A program made the translations under genes and the position numbers. 40,547 nt of DNA from Candidatus Nomurabacteria bacterium (lineage in GTDB: Bacteria > Patescibacteriota > Minisyncoccia > Phycocordibacterales > UBA9973), in assembly GCA_943354905.1 (NCBI GenBank), contig CALRDL010000006.1, forward strand, positions 1 to 40,547, written 5' to 3'. The notes under the pieces were generated by a model that saw only the letters and a program-made list of their open reading frames with translations, made no database searches and was not told where the DNA came from. Each line of letters begins with the position of its first letter. Position 1 is the stretch's first letter. Shown piece after piece: positions 36,175 through 40,547 of the stretch.

Positions 36175-37533
36175 ATGACCACGAATAAAGTCATAGTTTT
36201 TGTTTTTATATTGTTTATTTTTGGTGCTTCTTTTCTACACAAAACTGAGGCATTTTTTGATTGTTTAAAATTAACTCCTTCTTCTGGTGAAAGTGAAAAG
36301 AATTATTGCAAAAATGAATTGGCTAATATTGAGGCTGAATTAATAAGACTTCTGGATTTACAAAAACAACAGCAAAAACAAACTGGTACATTGATAGGTG
36401 ATGTGAATTATCTCACTAGCCAGATCAATGCTTTAAAAGCAAAGATCAAAGCCAGATCTCTAGTCATTGCTCAACTCAAAGTACACATAACAGAAAAAGT
36501 AAAGACGATAGAGTCATTGTCTAAAAAGATTGAACGTGAACACGAATCCTTAGCTCAGCTTTTACGTCATACAAATGAATTCGATGATGAAAACATAGTG
36601 CATCTGATTTTATCGGATGATAGCATTTCCAATTTCTATATTGACATAGAAGCGTATTCTGTTATAAAACAAGCAGTCAAAGAATCTGCCGATCAGATAA
36701 GAGGTATAAAATCAGAAAATGAATTAGCTAAAAAGGATCTAGAAAAAAAACAAAATGCGGAGACTGACGCCAAAACAGAATTAGAAAATGCTCAAAAAAA
36801 AATTGTTCAAAGTGAAGCTGATAAAAAAGTTCTTTTAGCTGTCAGTAAACAACAAGAATCAGAATACCAAAAATTGGCTATTCAAAAAAAAGCTCAAGCC
36901 GACAAGATTCGTGTAGCTCTGTTTCCTTTGGCTGGAATATCCACAAAGATTGATTTTGGTACGGCTTTAAAATATGCGAATGAAGCTAAAGCTAAAGTAG
37001 GTATCGATCCAGCTTTCTTGCTCGCTATTTTAACCCAAGAATCAAATCTCGGAGCAAATGTCGGTCAATGTTATCTGACAAATCCTGAGACTGGTTCCGG
37101 AGTCGGTAAAAATACAGGGACACCTTTTTGGAATGTTATGAAGCCTACTCGTGATGTTGGTCCATTCACAGAGATCACGACTGCTCTCGGGGTAGATACA
37201 TACAAAACTGCTGTATCTTGTCCTATTGCTGGAGTCGTGGGCTGGGGTGGAGCTATGGGTCCTGCTCAATTCATCCCTTCAACTTGGAAAATTTTTGCAA
37301 AGCGTCTCGAACAGGCTTTGGGTCATTATGCAAACCCTTGGGCACCAGAAGATGCGTTTATGGCGTCCAGTATGTATCTGACAGATCTAGGAGGATTTGG
37401 CACTAGTCAAAGTGCTCAAAATATAGCTGCTTGTAAGTATTACGGTTCAGGAGGATCTAGTTGTACTTATAGTAAAGGCGTAGCTAATTTAAAGGCGAAG
37501 ATTCAAGCTAATATAGATTTGCTTTCGGAGTAG
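36175..37533 (+). CDS. Secreted coiled-coil protein with lytic transglycosylase domain
   Basis: A 452-aa envelope protein. A signal peptide or anchor (MTTNKVIVFVFILFIFGASFL) is followed by a long coiled coil (about 46-250), like the EnvC/PcsB-type regulator of wall cleavage. The SLT-type domain (about 265-450) has E289 in ILTQESNLG as catalytic acid, and GWGGAMGPAQFIPSTW (356-371) as the MltB-like substrate block. Cys pairs (C30/C45, C299/C349) could form disulfides outside the cell. Fusion of a PcsB-like coiled coil to a transglycosylase suggests self-contained septal wall remodelling. Start fixed by the -10 box; the longer frame overlaps bL25. Confidence 0.88.
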   Translation: MTTNKVIVFVFILFIFGASFLHKTEAFFDCLKLTPSSGESEKNYCKNELANIEAELIRLLDLQKQQQKQTGTLIGDVNYLTSQINALKAKIKARSLVIAQLKVHITEKVKTIESLSKKIEREHESLAQLLRHTNEFDDENIVHLILSDDSISNFYIDIEAYSVIKQAVKESADQIRGIKSENELAKKDLEKKQNAETDAKTELENAQKKIVQSEADKKVLLAVSKQQESEYQKLAIQKKAQADKIRVALFPLAGISTKIDFGTALKYANEAKAKVGIDPAFLLAILTQESNLGANVGQCYLTNPETGSGVGKNTGTPFWNVMKPTRDVGPFTEITTALGVDTYKTAVSCPIAGVVGWGGAMGPAQFIPSTWKIFAKRLEQALGHYANPWAPEDAFMASSMYLTDLGGFGTSQSAQNIAACKYYGSGGSSCTYSKGVANLKAKIQANIDLLSE

Positions 37534-37547
37534 ATTTGTGATAATAT
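37519..37547 (+). promoter_or_regulatory. Promoter of rpmE-prfA
   Basis: TTGCTT (37519-37524), 17 nt, TAATAT (37542-37547) preceded by TGA (extended -10). The predicted start near 37554 gives a leader of about 47 nt. The promoter overlaps the end of the hydrolase gene. Confidence 0.7.
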
Positions 37548-37556
37548 CTGGAAGTT

Positions 37557-37583
37557 ATGATCCTTCAATTAATTCAGGATCAT
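37557..37583 (+). promoter_or_regulatory. Hairpin in the bL31 leader
   Basis: ATGATCCT (37557-37564) and AGGATCAT (37576-37583) form a perfect 8-bp stem with an 11-nt AT-rich loop. It sits in the 5' leader between the predicted start site and ATG 37601. It could be an autoregulatory site for bL31. Confidence 0.5.
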
Positions 37584-37600
37584 GATGAAGAATTTGAATC

Positions 37601-37819
37601 ATGAAAAAAGACATTCACCCAAAATATGATATAAAAACAAAGGCTACTTGTGCGTGTGGGGCAGTTTTTGTCGTTGGTTCGACTATGCCTGATATCGCAA
37701 TGGAAATCTGCAGTCAATGCCATCCTTTTTATACTGGTAATGAAAAGATTATGGACACTGCTGGACGTGTAGAACGTTTCAATAAACGCAAAGCGGCGAC
37801 TATTAAAGCTAAGAAATAA
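37601..37819 (+). CDS. rpmE: Large ribosomal subunit protein bL31
   Basis: A 72-aa zinc-binding (C+) form of L31: [13 protein letters not shown] in [14 protein letters not shown] and [28 protein letters not shown]. The zinc ligands are a C-x-C pair and a C-x2-C pair. The stop is immediately followed by prfA, the usual rpmE-prfA pairing. Confidence 0.95.
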   Translation: MKKDIHPKYDIKTKATCACGAVFVVGSTMPDIAMEICSQCHPFYTGNEKIMDTAGRVERFNKRKAATIKAKK

Positions 37820-38791
37820 ATGTTAGATCTGGACGAACTTAAAAAAGATCACCGGACAAATTATCTAGCTCTTATGCTCGAGAAGATTTTGCGTGAAGAA
37901 GCTGAGGTGCGAGAGATGCTCGCTAGTGATGAAACTTTACATGAATTAGCTTCCAAAGAACTTAAAACTATTCAAGAAGAAAAAGAAAGGATCGAGAAGC
38001 AAGTAGAAGATATTTTAGAGAAGGATAAAGAAGAAGAGGAAGAATCACCAAATGAAATAGTCATCGAAGTGCGAGCTGGGGCTGGGGGAGACGAAGCCAG
38101 TCTTTTTGCGTGGGAGCTTGCTCATATGTATGAGAGATTTTGTGAGATGCAAGGTTTTAATTGGAAAACAAACTATGAATCCAAGAGCGATCTATCTGGA
38201 TACAAAGAAGCGAGTTTTGAAGTTAAAGGAAAAGATATTTATAATAAAATGCGTTATGAGACTGGAGTGCATCGTGTGCAAAGAATCCCAGCCACTGAAA
38301 AAAATGGCCGAGTGCATACTTCGACTGCGTCAGTAGCAGTTTTACCAATTAGAAAAAAAGTAAATTTTGTGATCAATCCGGCAGATTTTGATATGGAATA
38401 TTCTCGTTCTGGTGGAAAGGGAGGTCAGAATGTAAACAAAGTCGAGACAGCGGTACGCATCATCCACAAACCGACTGGTCTAGATGTGCGGTCTACAAAT
38501 GAACGTAGTCAGCTGGCAAATCGTGAGAAGGCTATGTCCATTTTGATTGCCAAACTTCAACAACTCGAAGAAGAAGTCGAGGCCAAGAAATATGCAGGAG
38601 TACGTAAAGAACAGATCGGTTCTGGAGATAGATCGGAAAAGATTCGCACTTATAACTTTGCTCAAGATAGAGTCACCGATCATCGTATTAAAAAATCTTG
38701 GCATAATTTACCCAAAATTCTTGATGGATATATTGGTGATATCATTGAATCTTTAAATTCCGGAGAAGTGGGAAATGCAGAAGAGGAATAA
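37820..38791 (+). CDS. prfA: Peptide chain release factor 1
   Basis: Recognises UAA and UAG and releases the finished protein. The stop-codon tripeptide PAT is in HRVQRIPATEKNGRVHTS (157-159). The GGQ peptidyl-hydrolysis motif is at 201-203 (SGGKGGQNVNKV). The PAT tripeptide rather than SPF identifies RF1 instead of RF2. At 323 aa it is shorter than E. coli RF1 (360 aa); the N-terminal helical domain is reduced. It begins directly after the rpmE stop. Confidence 0.97.
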   Translation: MLDLDELKKDHRTNYLALMLEKILREEAEVREMLASDETLHELASKELKTIQEEKERIEKQVEDILEKDKEEEEESPNEIVIEVRAGAGGDEASLFAWELAHMYERFCEMQGFNWKTNYESKSDLSGYKEASFEVKGKDIYNKMRYETGVHRVQRIPATEKNGRVHTSTASVAVLPIRKKVNFVINPADFDMEYSRSGGKGGQNVNKVETAVRIIHKPTGLDVRSTNERSQLANREKAMSILIAKLQQLEEEVEAKKYAGVRKEQIGSGDRSEKIRTYNFAQDRVTDHRIKKSWHNLPKILDGYIGDIIESLNSGEVGNAEEE

Positions 38792-38796
38792 AAAAT

Positions 38797-40374
38797 ATGA
38801 AAGAATTTAGTTCTCAAATTGAATATCCTAAAACTCCCAACACTCCTGTTTCTCCTGATTTTTACTATAAAGTAATGGCTGGAATATCTGAAAAGATTGG
38901 CGAAGATAGCCCAGTACAAAAAATGGCTTCCATTTTTTGTGATACTTTACAAATTCCTGTTGGGCCGACAAGCAGTTTAACAACTAGAAATATCAGACAT
39001 CAAAATGGAGAAATAGTTGGGGGGCTTCGCACAGAAGAAGATGTATCTAGAGACAGAATTATAGGCACAGTATTCGCAAATATCCCAGGTGTTTATGTTG
39101 GTATGGGAGAAAATAGACTAAAAGAACATGCTCCCATCATAACCTTAGATATAAATAAAATACTAGATGCTCTAGAAGAAAAAAAACAACTAGGAAATAT
39201 TGGAATTTCATTTCAACAATTTATAGAGGCATTACCAGAAAAAGAAAGGAGTATAATTTTAAGCGAAAGGAAACTACGAAAGGAAAAAAAAGGATTATTT
39301 CCCGGAATAAATGTGATTTTAGGAAAAATTAATCATTCTTTAGTTTATTTTGGACTTCCCGGAGGCGTAGGTATCTTTTTACGTGGATACGAACATCATA
39401 AAAGATGGCAGAAATTATATGGAACAGAATTAATAAAAATATATGCCCCCAACTCCTCTATCGCATTAATAGAAGGTTTGCATGATAACGATATTGGTAA
39501 ATCTTTAGAATATCGGTGGAAAGGATTTTTTGTGGATGGTGCTTATGATACTTTAATGAGGGGGATTATTGATAAAAACCCAAAAATACTATTTGGGGAA
39601 ATAGATGGACGAAATGATCAAAATGTTAAAATGGATACCAGTGATTATTTAAACTTTACAAATTTACCCCCAAAATTTTATGAAAATTATTATGAATATA
39701 TTTTAAAAATAAATCCAGAATTTATTAAAAAAGATCCGAGAGACTTAAAAAATATTTTGAAATTACAATCCACATCTTATCAAGGAACAGAGCAAAGAGA
39801 TATCACTAAGAGAGACAAATATACGGATATGAAATTTCATTCTTTTCCATCAGTAACTAGCGAAGGAAAAATATCATCACATATGACGGGGTTTGAATTA
39901 GGTCAAATGATGTATGCCGATGCACTATCTGCAGTAAAACTACATATGCTTGCAAAATTATCTACTGATGGGCATTTACCACCTGGCCCAATTGTTGATT
40001 TTCAGGGAGCTTTCCATCTTTCAGGTAAAACATTTTTTATGCAATATCCACAATATGCATTGATGGTTGTGTTAATGAATATACACGAATTAATGGCGGG
40101 CACAGCCAGAAAACTAGAAACAAACGATAAAACAGCTGTAGCGTATTCAGAAAAAATATTTAAAAATCCAAATTGGAAAGATGTAATAAAAGAAATATTA
40201 AAATTACCAATTATGGCTGTAGAACAAGACCCAAAAAAGACTGTAGAACCAGGATTAAATCAAAAAACATTAATTAACGTAAGTCCAGATTTTGCAAAGA
40301 TATATAATATAAATATAAATGAGATTGCAGGGAAATTAGAAGTTTTATTTAATTTGCATAAAAATAGTGCGTAA
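38797..40374 (+). CDS. Large protein of unknown function (weak TraB/GumN-like signatures)
   Basis: A 525-aa soluble-looking protein; no signal peptide or membrane helix stands out. I do not recognise it. Features: YFGLPGGVGIFLRGYEHHKRW (about 188-208), NSSIALIEGLHDNDIGKSLEYRWKGFFVDG (about 222-251), FGEIDGRND, and near the end VDFQGAFHLSGKTFFM (about 391-406). The pair (V/I)EG...H and GA-x-HLSG loosely recalls the Glu and GxxH motifs of TraB/GumN (Tiki-type) metalloproteins. It lies 5 nt after prfA but its codon use is more A-rich than that of prfA, so it may be a more recent neighbour. Confidence 0.5.
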   Translation: MKEFSSQIEYPKTPNTPVSPDFYYKVMAGISEKIGEDSPVQKMASIFCDTLQIPVGPTSSLTTRNIRHQNGEIVGGLRTEEDVSRDRIIGTVFANIPGVYVGMGENRLKEHAPIITLDINKILDALEEKKQLGNIGISFQQFIEALPEKERSIILSERKLRKEKKGLFPGINVILGKINHSLVYFGLPGGVGIFLRGYEHHKRWQKLYGTELIKIYAPNSSIALIEGLHDNDIGKSLEYRWKGFFVDGAYDTLMRGIIDKNPKILFGEIDGRNDQNVKMDTSDYLNFTNLPPKFYENYYEYILKINPEFIKKDPRDLKNILKLQSTSYQGTEQRDITKRDKYTDMKFHSFPSVTSEGKISSHMTGFELGQMMYADALSAVKLHMLAKLSTDGHLPPGPIVDFQGAFHLSGKTFFMQYPQYALMVVLMNIHELMAGTARKLETNDKTAVAYSEKIFKNPNWKDVIKEILKLPIMAVEQDPKKTVEPGLNQKTLINVSPDFAKIYNININEIAGKLEVLFNLHKNSA

Positions 40375-40547
40375 TAGTATGGTTAACTGTACACCCCCAG
40401 TATTTTCTAATCCAACTATGATACTCAAATAAATATATCATAAAGTGAAGTTTTTAAATAATTTCGACTTGTTAATTTGCATTTTTTGAGCACATTCGTT
40501 GTCGCTTTGTTCTACAGAAATTAGTTGGAGAGATGATATCGATATCT
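40375..40547. other. Window end without a recognisable gene
   Basis: AT-rich DNA after the last ORF. A GGAG followed by ATG at 40533 near the edge could begin another plus-strand gene, but only five codons are visible. No terminator-like hairpin is seen. Confidence 0.3.

Noticed and set aside
1-40547. UGA recoding (as in Absconditabacteria/Gracilibacteria)
   Set aside because: TGA is the natural stop of lysS, ftsI, hsdS and the HEPN-like gene at the expected family ends, so the standard bacterial code applies.
1-40547. CRISPR array
   Set aside because: No set of three or more direct repeats with regular spacers was seen; the repeats present are palindromes or pairs.

Overview
The window looks like a piece of a Patescibacteria (CPR) chromosome, most likely a Parcubacteria/Nomurabacteria-type lineage. 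The DNA is AT-rich and tightly packed. It carries bacterial housekeeping genes (bS21, bL25, bL31, RF1, GreA, LysS, GatB, Obg, FtsA/FtsZ, MraZ/RsmH/FtsI/MurF) together with CPR-typical proteins: a short RmuC, a Cys-rich multi-zinc-finger protein and a single type IV pilin. UGA is used as an ordinary stop, so this is not a lineage with recoded UGA. The assignment comes from gene content and style, not from a phylogeny.

Region 1 (1-9015, plus strand) is a type I restriction-modification island: hsdM, dinD, a DUF2130 gene, a small unknown gene, a half-size hsdS, a HEPN-like gene, hsdR and a YgjP-type metallopeptidase. Genes abut or overlap by 1-4 nt. HsdM carries an N-terminal MerR-type helix-turn-helix. 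It is preceded by a perfect 13-bp dyad and a consensus promoter that would give a leaderless mRNA. The island starts after a gene remnant and ends in a non-coding stretch next to tRNA-Glu(UUC).

Region 2 (9394-14000, mostly minus strand) holds tRNA-Glu, a tiny Cys-rich ORF on the plus strand, and the row rpsU-ybeY-ftsA-ftsZ-trxB. Region 3 (14060-17444) has greA-lysS, a type IV pilin and a RAYT-type Y1 transposase surrounded and invaded by its own 23-nt palindromes. Region 4 (17479-22465) is a shortened dcw cluster: DnaA box, MraZ boxes, mraZ, rsmH, ftsL-like, ftsI, murF. Region 5 (22518-26490) has a methyltransferase and, on the minus strand, a nucleotidyltransferase, a GIY-YIG protein, tRNA-Glu(CUC), rmuC and an ExoX-like exonuclease. 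Region 6 (26640-40374, plus strand) has yqeY-MYG1-obg-gatB, class II aldolase, a winged-helix regulator, the zinc-finger protein, an FAD-linked oxidase, bL25, a coiled-coil/lytic-transglycosylase protein, bL31-prfA and a large unknown gene.

Two themes cut across the window. First, many genes have a -10 hexamer ending 6-8 nt before the start codon, which implies widespread leaderless transcription and corrects several start codons (trxB, ftsA, rmuC, bL25, bS21). Second, the DNA is rich in palindromic elements: 23-nt REP-like repeats, 18-nt palindromes in frame inside ftsA, rsmH and murF, a 30-bp perfect inverted repeat, a 28-bp perfect palindrome, a 120-bp inverted-repeat element in front of the aldolase gene, and inverted copies of the 3' ends of both tRNA-Glu genes.
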